A stretch of 64,000 bases of DNA. It comes from Aurantimonas marina (GTDB taxonomy: Bacteria > Pseudomonadota > Alphaproteobacteria > Rhizobiales > Rhizobiaceae). Shown here one piece after another: positions 37,405 to 47,048 of this stretch. A program made the translations under genes and the position numbers. The stretch is taken from contig NZ_JADDXW010000005.1 of assembly GCF_017183135.1 (NCBI RefSeq), forward strand, positions 124,001 to 188,000, written 5' to 3'. Every line of letters begins with the position of its first letter. The stretch's first letter is position 1. The notes under the pieces were generated by a model. It made no database searches and was not told where the DNA came from. It saw only the letters and a list, made by a program, of their open reading frames with translations.

Positions 37405-38051
37405 GGCCCGAGGGCCAGGACCGCGAGGACCTCGCGGCATTTCTCCTGAGCCTGCGAACCCGGCGGATCGGCGATCCCAAGCTGCTCGATGCGATCGAGA
37501 CAGTGCCGCGTCGTTTCTTCCTGCCTGACGGCATCGACAACGCGTATGAGGATCGGTCCGCGCCGATCGATTGCGGGGAAACCATGCCTGGCGCGCTGTT
37601 CGCGGTCCGGCTGGTGTCGGCACTGGAGATCGAGGCGGACAATCGGATTCTCGAAATCGGCACCGGCAGCGGCTACGTCACCGCGCTGATGGCGCGTCTT
37701 TGCGCCCATGTCACTTCGTTCGATCGCTATCGACGCCTGGTGGAGGCGGCGAGCCGGCGATTGAAACTGGTTGGCGTGAGCAACGTCTCCCTCTTTCTCG
37801 AAGACGGCAGCGACGGCTTCGCCGCCGGGGCGCCCTTCGATCGGGTCATCGTTCACGCTGCCTTTCCGACCGTGCCGCGCCTGTTTCTCGACCAGATCCG
37901 TCCGCACGGGGTGCTGATTTGCGCGCTCGGCGAGGAAGGCGGAGAACAGGCGCTGGTGCGCCTGCGCAAGGTGGGCAGCCGCTTCGAGCGCGAAGATCTC
38001 GGTCCAGTCCGCTACCAGCCGCTGGCGTTCGGCACGGCCGAGATGCTGTAG
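37401..38051 (+). CDS. pcm: Protein-L-isoaspartate O-methyltransferase
   Basis: The 216-residue protein has the SAM-binding loop [24 protein letters not shown] near the N-terminus and [15 protein letters not shown]. It starts repair of isoaspartyl residues in damaged proteins. GTG at 37401 overlaps surE (GTGA). The substrate motif region ([16 protein letters not shown]) differs from the E. coli QTISQP form but is common in rhizobial SurE-linked copies. Confidence 0.92.
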   Translation: MRPEGQDREDLAAFLLSLRTRRIGDPKLLDAIETVPRRFFLPDGIDNAYEDRSAPIDCGETMPGALFAVRLVSALEIEADNRILEIGTGSGYVTALMARLCAHVTSFDRYRRLVEAASRRLKLVGVSNVSLFLEDGSDGFAAGAPFDRVIVHAAFPTVPRLFLDQIRPHGVLICALGEEGGEQALVRLRKVGSRFEREDLGPVRYQPLAFGTAEML

Positions 38052-38188
38052 CTGGGCCGTTACTTTCAAGCCGCTCGCTTGGGCTGCTCCACAAGAAATA
38101 ACGTCGGCCGCCCGGTGATTTAACCGGGTAGTAAGATTAACGCGCTTCAATGGTTCCGAGAGTAATCCGGCGTGCTCAAGGGACGACG

Positions 38189-39370
38189 ATGCCTATCAAT
38201 GTGCTGAAATCTCTGCGACTCCCTATGGCTCGCTCCGTTGCGGTGGTCGCCCTGGTGGGGTTTGCCGCTGGATGTAGCTCCGATGTGGCGCGCTTCGATG
38301 ACGGCTTCTACACTGGAGCCGTCCCGCAGACGCCCACCCGCACGGCGGCTGTCAGCCAGCCCTATCCGGGTGATGTCGATCGGATGAATACCGCCGGTAT
38401 CAGCCGCTCATCGGGATATGCGCCCTCGTCCGGCCGCGCGCCCACCGCTTCTGTGCAGCGCAACACGCTGCCGCCGCCACCGCCGCCCGCCTATCAGGCC
38501 TCCGCTCCCGCCGCCGTGGCGCCCTCTGCGTCCCAGCCGACGGCACGGGGCATGCCAGCATCGACATTGGGAGACCAGGCGGCGCGAATCGCCAAGCCCG
38601 CGCCACGGCAGTCCGAGGGCGGTCCGAAAGTGACGGTCGAAAGCGGCGACACGCTGTTGTCGATCGCCCGGCGAACCGGCGCTTCGGTTTCCGACATCAA
38701 GCGTGCGAACGGTCTCGACGACAGCACCATTCGCATCGGTCAGACGCTCACCGTCCCCGGCGGAAAAGTCGCTGCGACGAAAGTCGCCAGCGTGGAAACC
38801 AAAGTTGCGCCGACCAAGGAGATCACCAAGCCGCGTCCCGAGAGCGCGGCACCGGAGCCTTACACGCCGCCGGCGACGGCCGAGAAGGCTGCCCGCCCGT
38901 CTGCCGAGACTGCCTCGAAGCAATCGCAGCCAACGACCACCGTCAGCCAGGAAGTGGAATCCAAGGTCGCGGCCATCGCGCCCGACGCTACCGGCATCAG
39001 CCAGTTTCGCTGGCCGGTCCAGGGTCGGGTGATCAGTCGTTTCGGCGAAAAGGTGGGGTCGCGGCGCAATGACGGCCTCAACATCTCGGTGCCCCGCGGT
39101 ACCCCGGTCAAAGCAGCCGAGAACGGTGTGGTGATCTATGCCGGCGATGGCCTCAAGGAGTTCGGGAACACCGTTCTTGTAAAACACGACGACGGCCTCG
39201 TTACCGTCTATGGCCATGCTGATTCGATCTCCGTCGAGCGCGGCGCGAAGGTGCGCCGTGGCCAGGAGGTTGCCAAGTCCGGCATGAGCGGTGACACCGA
39301 TGTTCCGGTCCTGCATTTCGAAGTGCGCAAGAATTCCGCGCCGGTCGATCCGACCAAGTACCTGCAATAA
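38189..39370 (+). CDS. LysM and LytM/M23-like lipoprotein (NlpD/EnvC type)
   Basis: The 393-residue protein has a lipobox (VGFAAGCSS), a Pro/Ala-rich linker, a LysM domain (VTVESGDTLLSIARR, LDDSTIRIGQTLTVPGG) and a C-terminal LytM domain (GTPVKAAENGVVIYAG, VTVYGHADSI, VLHFEVRKNSAPVDP). The first zinc ligand motif of active M23 enzymes (HxxxD) is replaced by NDGLNISVP, so it is probably not a hydrolase but an activator of cell-wall amidases, like NlpD. Start at 38189 has AAGGGA before it; an upstream in-frame start at 38150 lacks a site. It follows pcm and is followed by a terminator. Confidence 0.9.
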   Translation: MPINVLKSLRLPMARSVAVVALVGFAAGCSSDVARFDDGFYTGAVPQTPTRTAAVSQPYPGDVDRMNTAGISRSSGYAPSSGRAPTASVQRNTLPPPPPPAYQASAPAAVAPSASQPTARGMPASTLGDQAARIAKPAPRQSEGGPKVTVESGDTLLSIARRTGASVSDIKRANGLDDSTIRIGQTLTVPGGKVAATKVASVETKVAPTKEITKPRPESAAPEPYTPPATAEKAARPSAETASKQSQPTTTVSQEVESKVAAIAPDATGISQFRWPVQGRVISRFGEKVGSRRNDGLNISVPRGTPVKAAENGVVIYAGDGLKEFGNTVLVKHDDGLVTVYGHADSISVERGAKVRRGQEVAKSGMSGDTDVPVLHFEVRKNSAPVDPTKYLQ

Positions 39371-39747
39371 ACGCCGACCTCCAGGCGTTACGGCCCGGCC
39401 ATGCGTTGCGGCGCGTGGCCGGGTCTTTCCCTCTCCAATCGCCTGGCATGCCACAACCGGCGAGGGTCGAGCTGGTCAAAAGGTGCTGTTCGCAAGCTGA
39501 ACCATTTGCGACGGGTGGTTGCCGCCGGCTTTCTCCGTCTGCAGGTTGATCTCAATTCTTGCTCATGAGTCAAAGGATGCTCTGGCACTTTAATCGAGAA
39601 TCGGCATCATCCAAAAATCGGATTCCGCTTCCGGGTCTCATTCCCTTACGCAGGACGAATTGGCTTTGATTTCAATTTATGGGTGGAGACCTGTTTCTTG
39701 GGGTTAACCCGACAATCTTCAGTCCTGCCTACGGGTGAGTTATGGTG
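39371..39747. other. Intergenic region between two convergent genes
   Basis: Apart from the terminator at 39394-39428 I see no gene in these 377 bases. The part from about 39490 to 39740 is noticeably richer in A and T than the surroundings. Short repeats of AATCGG occur near 39600-39620 but form no regular array. Confidence 0.4.
39394..39428 (+). terminator. Terminator after the LysM/LytM gene
   Basis: A 12-bp stem CCCGGCCATGCG/CGCGTGGCCGGG (one G-U pair) with loop TTGCGG is followed by TCTTT. It stands 24 bases after the stop and should end the serS-surE-pcm-lytM transcript. Confidence 0.75.
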
Positions 39748-40635
39748 TCACACAACGCCAATCGCGGTCAGGGGCCGCTCCTTCCGTCCGGCCAGATCCT
39801 GGACAAATTGGTAGGCGACGCGCCCCGATCGGCTGCCCCGGGTCGTCGCCCATTCGAGGGCTTCGCGCCGAACAACCTCGGAATCGGCGGCAATGTCATA
39901 GGCAGCTAGATAACCGTCTATCATCGCCAGGTATTCGTCCTGGCTGCAGCGATGGAAGCCCAGCCAGAGGCCGAATCGATCCGATAGCGAGACCTTTTCT
40001 TCGACCGCTTCACCGGGATTGATTGCGGTCGAACGCTCGTTTTCGATCATGTCGCGGGGCAAAAGATGGCGGCGGTTCGATGTGGCATAGAACAGCACAT
40101 TGGGCGGCCGACCCTCGACGCCGCCCTCCAGTGCCGCCTTCAGCGATTTATAGGCGCTGTCACCCATGTCGAAGGAGAGATCGTCGCAGTAGAGAAGGAA
40201 CGGGCAGGACACTTCGCGCACCAGACTCATCAGCTGCGGCAAATGATCGATATCCTCACGGTGAATTTCGATCAGCTTGAGTCGCGGGGTCCCGGCGGGA
40301 AGCGCCGCGTTCACCGCGGCGTGCGCGGCCTTGACCAAGGACGATTTGCCCATGCCGCGGGCGCCCCACAAAAGCGCGTTGTTGGCGGGAAGGCCGCGGG
40401 CAAAGCGCTCGGTGTTTTCCAAGAGAATGTCGCGCGAGCGGTCGATGCCCCTGAGCAGTTCGATGGGGACGCGGTTCACGATTCGTACCGGCACCAGGGC
40501 GGCTGGAGGCTCGAAGACGAAGCAGTCGGCGGCGGTGAAATCCGGCGCGGGCGCTGGCGGCGGCGCAAGCCGTTCGAGACCTTGCGCGATCCGTTCCATG
40601 GTCTGTATCAAGCGGGTGAACTCAGCGGAATCCAT
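39748..40635 (-). CDS. DUF815 AAA-type ATPase
   Basis: The 295-residue protein has a Walker A loop (GARGMGKSSLVKA), a Walker B-like FLLYCDDLSFD and the DUF815 signatures NNALLWGARG and VLFYATSNRRHLLPRDM. Such ATPases are widespread in proteobacteria, stand next to yajC-secDF in rhizobia, and have no settled function. It is divergent from yajC with about 130 bases between. No transmembrane segment is present. Confidence 0.9.
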   Translation of the reverse strand: MDSAEFTRLIQTMERIAQGLERLAPPPAPAPDFTAADCFVFEPPAALVPVRIVNRVPIELLRGIDRSRDILLENTERFARGLPANNALLWGARGMGKSSLVKAAHAAVNAALPAGTPRLKLIEIHREDIDHLPQLMSLVREVSCPFLLYCDDLSFDMGDSAYKSLKAALEGGVEGRPPNVLFYATSNRRHLLPRDMIENERSTAINPGEAVEEKVSLSDRFGLWLGFHRCSQDEYLAMIDGYLAAYDIAADSEVVRREALEWATTRGSRSGRVAYQFVQDLAGRKERPLTAIGVV

Positions 40636-40765
40636 AAGGAAATCTCATCTCTTTCGTTGCGGTCCGCCGGGTCTTTCGCCGGCTTGTTGCATTCGAGGCG
40701 ACCGATCGTATATTCCGCGCTCATCGTAAAGGCCTTATGCCGACCCATTTCCTGAGAGGTTCCTG

Positions 40766-41107
40766 ATGTTCGTGTCCGAGGCTTTCGCCCAGACGGCTTT
40801 GCCCACTGGTGGCGGAAGCGATATCCTGATCAGTGTGCTGCCATTCGTCGCGGTTTTCGCGATCATGTATTTCCTGATCATTCGGCCGCAGCGCACCACG
40901 ATGAAGAAGCGTCAGGAAATGCTCAGCAACATCCGCCGCGGCGATACGGTCGTCACCGGCGGCGGCATCGTCGCGAAGGTGACCAAGGTGCTGGATAATG
41001 GGGAACTCGAGGTGCAGATTTCCGAGCAGGTGCGCGTGCGGCTGGTACAGGCGATGGTCGCCGAGGTGCGCGTCAAGGGTGAACCGGCTGCGGCGAACAC
41101 CAAATAG
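40766..41107 (+). CDS. yajC: Preprotein translocase accessory subunit YajC
   Basis: The 113-residue protein has one transmembrane helix (VLPFVAVFAIMYFLII) followed by the YajC signature RPQRTTMKKRQEML and GDTVVTGGGIVAKVTKV. YajC associates with SecDF and the SecYEG channel. GAGAGG precedes the ATG. It leads the yajC-secDF operon. Confidence 0.95.
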   Translation: MFVSEAFAQTALPTGGGSDILISVLPFVAVFAIMYFLIIRPQRTTMKKRQEMLSNIRRGDTVVTGGGIVAKVTKVLDNGELEVQISEQVRVRLVQAMVAEVRVKGEPAAANTK

Positions 41108-41246
41108 CCGCTTTGCTTGAGCAAACGAGGCCACTGACTTAAAATCGTCCGCGACACAACACTCACGTGTCGCCGGCTGCGTTGATCGAACGCTGAATAC
41201 GGATTGCGCCCCCCCTGGAGCGACCGTCGACCCTTTCGGGACCCAC

Positions 41247-43826
41247 ATGCTCTATTTTTCGCGCTGGAAGACGTTCCTAATCTGGCTGACGGTCGCTCTC
41301 GGGGTCGTCTACGCCGCCCCGAACCTGTTTTCCTCCCAGACGCTCGATGGACTGCCGTCATTCGTGCCTGACAACAAAATCACGCTCGGGCTCGATCTAC
41401 AGGGCGGGTCCTACATCCTGCTCGAGATCGACAGTCCGTCGCTGACCGGCGAGCGACTGCAGACCTTGCGCGACGACGCGCGCCAGATATTGCGGACCGA
41501 GCGCGTCGGCTATTCGGGCCTGAGTGATTCTGGCACGACAGTGACGGTGCGGCTCCGCGATCCCGCGCAGGCCGATGCCGCGCGCGAGGCATTGCAGCCG
41601 CTGACTCAGCCGCTTTCAAGCGGATTGCTGAGCGGGGGTACGGTCACGGAAGTAGCGATCGCCGAACCCCAGCCGGGCGTGCTGACCCTGTCGCTGACCG
41701 ACCAGGGAATCGCGTACCGAACATCGACCGCCGTCGCGCAATCGATCGAGGTGGTACGTCGACGCGTCGACGAGCTCGGCACGACCGAGCCGCTGATCCA
41801 ACGCCAGGGCGATGACCGGATCATGGTGCAGGTGCCGGGCCTCCAGGACCCGCAACGTTTGAAGGCGTTGCTCAATCAGACCGCGAAGCTGACCTTCCGT
41901 CTCGTAGATCAAAGCGCTTCTGCTGAAGAGGTCGCCAGGGGCGCCCGCCCTCCCGCCGGCTCGGAACTACGCTATACGAATGACCAACCCCCTCAACCGA
42001 TCCTGGTCCAGCGACAGGTGATGGTCTCCGGCGAAAATCTCACCGACGCGCAGGCCGGATTCGACAGCCAGACCAACCAGCCTGTCGTCAATATCCGCTT
42101 CGACACGCAGGGCGCGCAACGATTCGGTGCGGTGACACAGCAGAATGTAGGCCGTCCCTTCGCCATCGTTCTCGACGACGAAGTGTTGTCGGCGCCGAAT
42201 ATCCGCGAGGCGATCCTTGGCGGCCAGGCCCAGATCAGCGGTAATTTCACCGTCGAGAGCGCCAACGATCTGGCGGTTCTGCTGCGTGCCGGCGCGCTCC
42301 CCGCGACATTGAACATCATCGAGGAGCGGACGGTCGGCCCGGGATTGGGCGCCGATTCGATCGCCGCCGGGGAGATCGCCGGCATCATCGGATCGATCCT
42401 CGTCGTCGCCTTCATGTTGGCGGCCTACGGGTTCCTTGGCATCATCGCCAACATCGCGCTTGTCGCCAACATCGTCATGATCGTGGCGCTCTTGTCGGTC
42501 GTCGGTTCGACTCTGACGCTGCCCGGGATTGCCGGCATTGTGCTGACCGTCGGCATGGCGGTCGATTCGAACGTGCTGATCTACGAACGCATCCGCGAGG
42601 AGCGACGCGGTGGACGATCCATTGTGCAGGCGATCGACGTCGGGTTCCAGAAGGCGCTGGGGACGATCATCGATGCCAACATCACCACGCTGATCGCGGC
42701 GGTCGTGCTGTTCTCGCTCGGTTCCGGCCCGGTCCGCGGCTTCGCGGTGACACTTGCCTTCGGTATCGTCACGACGGTCTTTACCGCTTTCACGCTGACC
42801 CGTTGGCTCGTGGCTGAATGGGTTCGCCGCAAGCGCCCGAAGGAGCTTCCGAAAGGATTCCTCCATCTGGTTCCGGACGTGACGAAAATTCCGTTCATGG
42901 CCATTCGCAAATGGACCTTTGCGGCCAGTCTCGCGGCCTCGGTCGCGGCGCTGGTCGGCTTTGCGACCCTCAGCATGAATTACGGCATCGATTTTACCGG
43001 CGGGACGCTGATCGAGGTGCAGGCCAAGGCAGAGGCTGCCGACATTGGCGGCATCCGCTCGGCTTTGACCGGGCGTCCGGTCGGCGACGTGTCGGTGCAG
43101 GAATTCGGCTCCCCGAAAGAAGCGCTGATCCGGATCGGTTCGCAGAATGCGGATGGGCAAAGCGGCGACGCTGCCCAGCAGGCGACGGTCAACGAAGTGC
43201 GCGACGCGCTCTCGGCGGACTATGAGTTCCGGCGGGTGGAGGTGGTCGGGCCGACGGTTTCCGGCGAATTGGCTCTGGCCGGCACGATCGCGGTCCTCGC
43301 GGCCATGCTGGCGATCCTCGTCTATGTCTGGATCCGCTTCGAGTGGCAGTTCGCAATCGGGGCGATCGTCGCCACCTTGCACGACGTCATCATGACGATC
43401 GGTTTCCTGGTCGTGACGCAGATCGAATTCAACCTGTCCAGTATCGCGGCAATCCTGACCATCGTCGGCTACTCGCTGAACGACACCGTCGTCGTCTACG
43501 ACCGCGTGCGCGAGAATTTGCGTCGCTACAAGAAGCTGTCGCTGATCGAACTGTTCGACAAGTCGATCAACGACACCTTGTCGCGAACCACTCTCACGGC
43601 GTTGACGACCTTGCTGGCGCTGGCAGCCTTGGCGATTTTCGGCGGCGAGGTCATCCGCTCCTTCGTGCTGGCGATGTTGTTCGGCGTGGTAATCGGCACC
43701 TATTCGTCAATTTTCGTAGCGGGTCCGATTCTCATCCTGTTCAAGTTGCGCCCCGCCGATTTCCAGGCGGATCGCGAAGAGAACGCAGCCGCGCGGACAG
43801 GTATCCCGGCACCGCGCGAAAGCTGA
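41247..43826 (+). CDS. secDF: Fused protein-export membrane protein SecDF
   Basis: The 859-residue protein combines SecD and SecF in one chain with about twelve membrane segments. The SecD half has LGLDLQGGSYILLEID, the P1 periplasmic domain and GMAVDSNVLIYERIREE; the SecF half has MNYGIDFTGGTLIEV and GYSLNDTVVVYDRVREN. It uses the proton gradient to pull proteins out of the Sec channel. Fusion is normal in many rhizobia. The Mth938-like gene follows after only seven bases. Confidence 0.96.
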   Translation: MLYFSRWKTFLIWLTVALGVVYAAPNLFSSQTLDGLPSFVPDNKITLGLDLQGGSYILLEIDSPSLTGERLQTLRDDARQILRTERVGYSGLSDSGTTVTVRLRDPAQADAAREALQPLTQPLSSGLLSGGTVTEVAIAEPQPGVLTLSLTDQGIAYRTSTAVAQSIEVVRRRVDELGTTEPLIQRQGDDRIMVQVPGLQDPQRLKALLNQTAKLTFRLVDQSASAEEVARGARPPAGSELRYTNDQPPQPILVQRQVMVSGENLTDAQAGFDSQTNQPVVNIRFDTQGAQRFGAVTQQNVGRPFAIVLDDEVLSAPNIREAILGGQAQISGNFTVESANDLAVLLRAGALPATLNIIEERTVGPGLGADSIAAGEIAGIIGSILVVAFMLAAYGFLGIIANIALVANIVMIVALLSVVGSTLTLPGIAGIVLTVGMAVDSNVLIYERIREERRGGRSIVQAIDVGFQKALGTIIDANITTLIAAVVLFSLGSGPVRGFAVTLAFGIVTTVFTAFTLTRWLVAEWVRRKRPKELPKGFLHLVPDVTKIPFMAIRKWTFAASLAASVAALVGFATLSMNYGIDFTGGTLIEVQAKAEAADIGGIRSALTGRPVGDVSVQEFGSPKEALIRIGSQNADGQSGDAAQQATVNEVRDALSADYEFRRVEVVGPTVSGELALAGTIAVLAAMLAILVYVWIRFEWQFAIGAIVATLHDVIMTIGFLVVTQIEFNLSSIAAILTIVGYSLNDTVVVYDRVRENLRRYKKLSLIELFDKSINDTLSRTTLTALTTLLALAALAIFGGEVIRSFVLAMLFGVVIGTYSSIFVAGPILILFKLRPADFQADREENAAARTGIPAPRES

Positions 43827-43833
43827 CCGGACC

Positions 43834-44223
43834 ATGGCGAAGGGTATCGAAATCCGCGCGGCGCATTTTCCCGGCCGCGCCCCGATCGAAGCCTATGGCA
43901 ATGGCGGATTTCGGTTTGCCGACATGTCCCATCGCGGCTCGATCCTGTGTCTTCCCTCCGGCATTTACGGTTGGGACGCGACTGTCGAGACGCCATTCGC
44001 GGGGGATCGGCTGGCCAAGGTCTTCGAGGAAGCGGACGATATCCGCTTTCTTCTGTTCGGAACCGGCCGCGAAATTCGGCGCCTGCCGCCAGCGCTGGCC
44101 GATCGAATGAGGCAGGCGGGCATCTCGTGTGATCCGATGTCGACCGGGGCTGCCGTGCGGACCTTCAATGTCATGTTGGCCGAGAGCCGTCCGGTGGCCG
44201 CGGCGCTTGTGGCGGTCGACTGA
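43834..44223 (+). CDS. Mth938-like domain protein (NDUFAF3 homologue)
   Basis: The 129-residue protein is the Mth938/DUF498 fold: IEAYGNGGFRFADMSHRGSI, LFGTGREIRRLPP and MSTGAAVRTFNVMLAESR. The human member NDUFAF3 is an assembly factor of respiratory complex I. It is tightly linked (7 bases) to secDF and (6 bases) to the NDUFAF6-like gene. In bacteria its exact role is not established; assembly of the complex I encoded at the end of this window is a natural hypothesis. Confidence 0.88.
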   Translation: MAKGIEIRAAHFPGRAPIEAYGNGGFRFADMSHRGSILCLPSGIYGWDATVETPFAGDRLAKVFEEADDIRFLLFGTGREIRRLPPALADRMRQAGISCDPMSTGAAVRTFNVMLAESRPVAAALVAVD

Positions 44224-44229
44224 TATCGC

Positions 44230-45060
44230 ATGAGCGAGAACGCCAACGAATGCATTCGTTTGGTCGAGGCGGAGGATCGCGACCGTGCGATCTCGCTGGC
44301 CTTCGCGCCAGCGGAGAAGCGGCCGGACCTTGCGGCGCTCTATGCCTTCGATGTCGAGACCACCCGGATTCGCGATAGGGTTAGCCAGCCGATGCCGGGC
44401 GAGATCCGGCTGCAATGGTGGCGCGATGTGCTCTCGGGAGAGGGCGAGGGGGCGGCCGCACACCCGGTCGCGGCGGCCGTTTCGGAGACGATCGAACGCC
44501 ATCAATTGCCCCGTTCCGCCTTTGATCGCCTGCTCGAGGCTCGGATATTCGATCTTTATGATGACCCGATGCCGTCGCGCGATGCGTTCGAGGCCTATGC
44601 CGGCGAAACCGCTTCGACGCTGATCATGCTGGCGGCGATGATCCTGTCGCGGGGCGAGGTGGATCGTTTCAGCGACGCCGCGGGCCATGCCGGCGTCGCA
44701 ACGATGGTCGCGGGCGTCCTGCGGTCGCTGCCGGTGCATCGTGCGCGGGGACAGGTCTATCTTCCGGCCGATCTGCTGGCGGCGGCGGGATGCACGGCCG
44801 GCGATCTCGTCAAGGGCGAGGACGAACCATCAAGTCGGGTCCTAGCCGCAATGGTCGCCTTCGGTCGTGACCATGATCGCGCTTGGCGGCAAGATCTGGC
44901 GGACATGCCACGAGCGGTCCGCCCTGCCTTCCTGCCAGCGGCGCTGGCGGCTTCGTATCTCGACCGGATCGAACAGGCGGGGCTCGCGACGCTCGACAAA
45001 CCCGTCGAGATCGGTTCGCTGAGAAAGACCTTCCTGTGCTGGCGGACCATGCGTATCTAA
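44230..45060 (+). CDS. Squalene/phytoene synthase-family protein (NDUFAF6 type)
   Basis: The 276-residue protein has the trans-isoprenyl synthase fold but with altered Asp-rich motifs: the first reads AFDVETTRIRDRVSQP and the second is reduced. This is the NDUFAF6 (C8orf38)-like branch, needed for complex I assembly in mitochondria, rather than a true phytoene synthase. No carotenoid genes are nearby. It follows the Mth938-like gene by six bases, so the operon is yajC-secDF-NDUFAF3-NDUFAF6 type. Confidence 0.85.
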   Translation: MSENANECIRLVEAEDRDRAISLAFAPAEKRPDLAALYAFDVETTRIRDRVSQPMPGEIRLQWWRDVLSGEGEGAAAHPVAAAVSETIERHQLPRSAFDRLLEARIFDLYDDPMPSRDAFEAYAGETASTLIMLAAMILSRGEVDRFSDAAGHAGVATMVAGVLRSLPVHRARGQVYLPADLLAAAGCTAGDLVKGEDEPSSRVLAAMVAFGRDHDRAWRQDLADMPRAVRPAFLPAALAASYLDRIEQAGLATLDKPVEIGSLRKTFLCWRTMRI

Positions 45061-45128
45061 TTGTGTGAGACGGCTGTCCGGTCCGTTGCAATATGGAAAC
45101 GAGCGACTGGGACGCAACGGGGATCGTC

Positions 45129-47048
45129 ATGATCGGCAGATTGAAACGCGTCCCGGGCCGGTTCGGCCGATTTACGCAATCGCTTGCCGAAGGGGCCGGC
45201 TCCGCAGCGATTCGCTTCCCGGTCGCGACGCTGCTGGTCGTCGCGATCGCAATTGTCTCCAACCTCGCCGTTCGGAACGTCTATCTGCCGAACGAACCCG
45301 ATTTCGTCTGGCTCCTCGCCGCACTTTACGGGGCGGCTGCGAGTTCCGTCGTTGCGGCGATCTTCGCCGAGACTCGGCGCTTGCCCGTGTCAGTACGGGT
45401 TGTCTCGCCGATCGCGGCCGCATTGATCGTCGGACTCGTGATCTGGTTCGGGCCTGACCTTGGTGTCACCGCACCACCCTTGATCCTCGCCGCAACTCTT
45501 GCCGTTCCGCTGGCACCTTATATCGGACGTCACGACGCGTGCCGCTTCTGGGTCTTCTCCCTGGGGACCATCGTCGGCGTCGCGCTGGCGTTTCTGTCGG
45601 TGCTGCTTTTCGTGCTCGGCCTGTCCGCAATTCTGGAAATGATTCGGTTTCTGCTCGATGTCGGACTGCCGAATGACGCCTACGAGCACATCTATGTGAC
45701 CGCCTTCGCCCTGATCGGACCGCTGTTTTCCCTCGGACGTATCCCGCGGGATTTCGACGAGGCAATGCCGGTACCGGGCGATGACCGGCTGATTGCCGGT
45801 GTGCGGATCCTGGTCGACTGGGTGGCGGCACCGCTGGTGTTGGCCACGGCGGTCGTTCTGCATCTCTACGCCGCCAAGATTCTCGTTACGATCGAGGTGC
45901 CGAAAAACGAGATTGGCTGGATCGTCGCCACATTTGCATTTCTCCTGCTGTCGCTTCGGATCGCAAGCGATCCCTTCATCGCGGGCGGGGCGTGGCCCAC
46001 GCGGTTTCTGGCGCGAATCTGGGCGTTCGTCTTGCTCGTCCCACTCGCGCTCCTCTTTTACGCAGTCTCGCTGCGGGTCGCAGCCGAGGGTGTGACGCTG
46101 GAGCGCTACTACCTGGCCCTGGCTGCGGTCGCAGCAGTGATCGTGATCGTGCTGGAGGCCGTGCCACGCGCTCGCGGTGATATCCGTTGGATGGCCGCGG
46201 TTCCGATCGTGCTACTGGCACTGTCGTCATTCGGGCCCTGGGGCGCGGCGAGCACTGTAGGGCGAAGCCAGACCAGCCTGATCGTGACCGAATTCGGCTG
46301 GAGCGGCGCAGCGGTCGGAGCGGGAATCTCAGCGGCCGATCGCCCCGCGAATGCACAGGTCCGGTTGCGCTCGCGTCTTTATGCGCTGGAAGAGGCCGGC
46401 GAACTCGACCGAATTCTGCCCTTTCTCGATCCCGGTGCAGCGGCGCGCTACGCCGAGGCAAAGCGCGGCAGCCCCGGCACGGAAATCAATAGGGTCTTCG
46501 CGGAGCTGGGCTTGGCGGCTCCGTCACAATTGAGCGAGTTTCGCAGCTTCACCGCCAACGCTGGGACCACCGTCGATCTCGCTGGCTTCGATCGCGCGGT
46601 GCTGGAACGCGCTGTAGCGGTCATCGAAGGCGTCGGCGGAGCAAGCCGCGGGGCATCGACGCGCCCAGGCGACGTCGCGCTCGCGATCTCGGGCTCGGAT
46701 CTCACGATCCGGATCGGTACCGTCGAGGATCACGTCGATCTGGCGGCTGCGATCGCCGCTCTCCCCGAATCCGTCTTTGCCACCGATCCCGATCGGTTGG
46801 CGCCACCGGTGCTCGACCTGACCAGCGAAGCCGGGCGTCGGATCCGGCTGGCGCTGCGCCAATTGTCGCTGTCCGGCGCCACCAACGCGATCCTTTCGGG
46901 GACCCTGGCGCTCTACTACCGGGCCGCCGACTGGCCGGCGGAAGCGGTCGAAGCGCCTGCTGGCGCCGCGGCGCAAACGTCACTCGGCGGCGGTGGCGAC
47001 CGAATCGAGCCCGAGCCACGCGGTGTAGTCGGCGAGGGCGCGCGCTGA
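45129..47048 (+). CDS. DUF4153 membrane protein
   Basis: The ~639-residue protein has about eleven predicted membrane segments in its first 400 residues, for example [54 protein letters not shown], with the family feature [15 protein letters not shown] before a soluble C-terminal part. The function of DUF4153 is unknown. Start at 45129 ([13 protein letters not shown]) is preferred; the upstream in-frame start at 45093 has no site. Its last 69 bases overlap the convergent trmFO gene. Confidence 0.8.
   Translation: MIGRLKRVPGRFGRFTQSLAEGAGSAAIRFPVATLLVVAIAIVSNLAVRNVYLPNEPDFVWLLAALYGAAASSVVAAIFAETRRLPVSVRVVSPIAAALIVGLVIWFGPDLGVTAPPLILAATLAVPLAPYIGRHDACRFWVFSLGTIVGVALAFLSVLLFVLGLSAILEMIRFLLDVGLPNDAYEHIYVTAFALIGPLFSLGRIPRDFDEAMPVPGDDRLIAGVRILVDWVAAPLVLATAVVLHLYAAKILVTIEVPKNEIGWIVATFAFLLLSLRIASDPFIAGGAWPTRFLARIWAFVLLVPLALLFYAVSLRVAAEGVTLERYYLALAAVAAVIVIVLEAVPRARGDIRWMAAVPIVLLALSSFGPWGAASTVGRSQTSLIVTEFGWSGAAVGAGISAADRPANAQVRLRSRLYALEEAGELDRILPFLDPGAAARYAEAKRGSPGTEINRVFAELGLAAPSQLSEFRSFTANAGTTVDLAGFDRAVLERAVAVIEGVGGASRGASTRPGDVALAISGSDLTIRIGTVEDHVDLAAAIAALPESVFATDPDRLAPPVLDLTSEAGRRIRLALRQLSLSGATNAILSGTLALYYRAADWPAEAVEAPAGAAAQTSLGGGGDRIEPEPRGVVGEGAR

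Noticed and set aside
41967-43382. 471-residue open frame antisense to secDF
   Set aside because: Shadow frame, rich in Arg, Asp and Gln, with no recognisable domain.
44230-45060. Carotenoid phytoene synthase
   Set aside because: Asp-rich motifs are altered and no carotenoid genes are near; context and sequence fit the NDUFAF6 branch.
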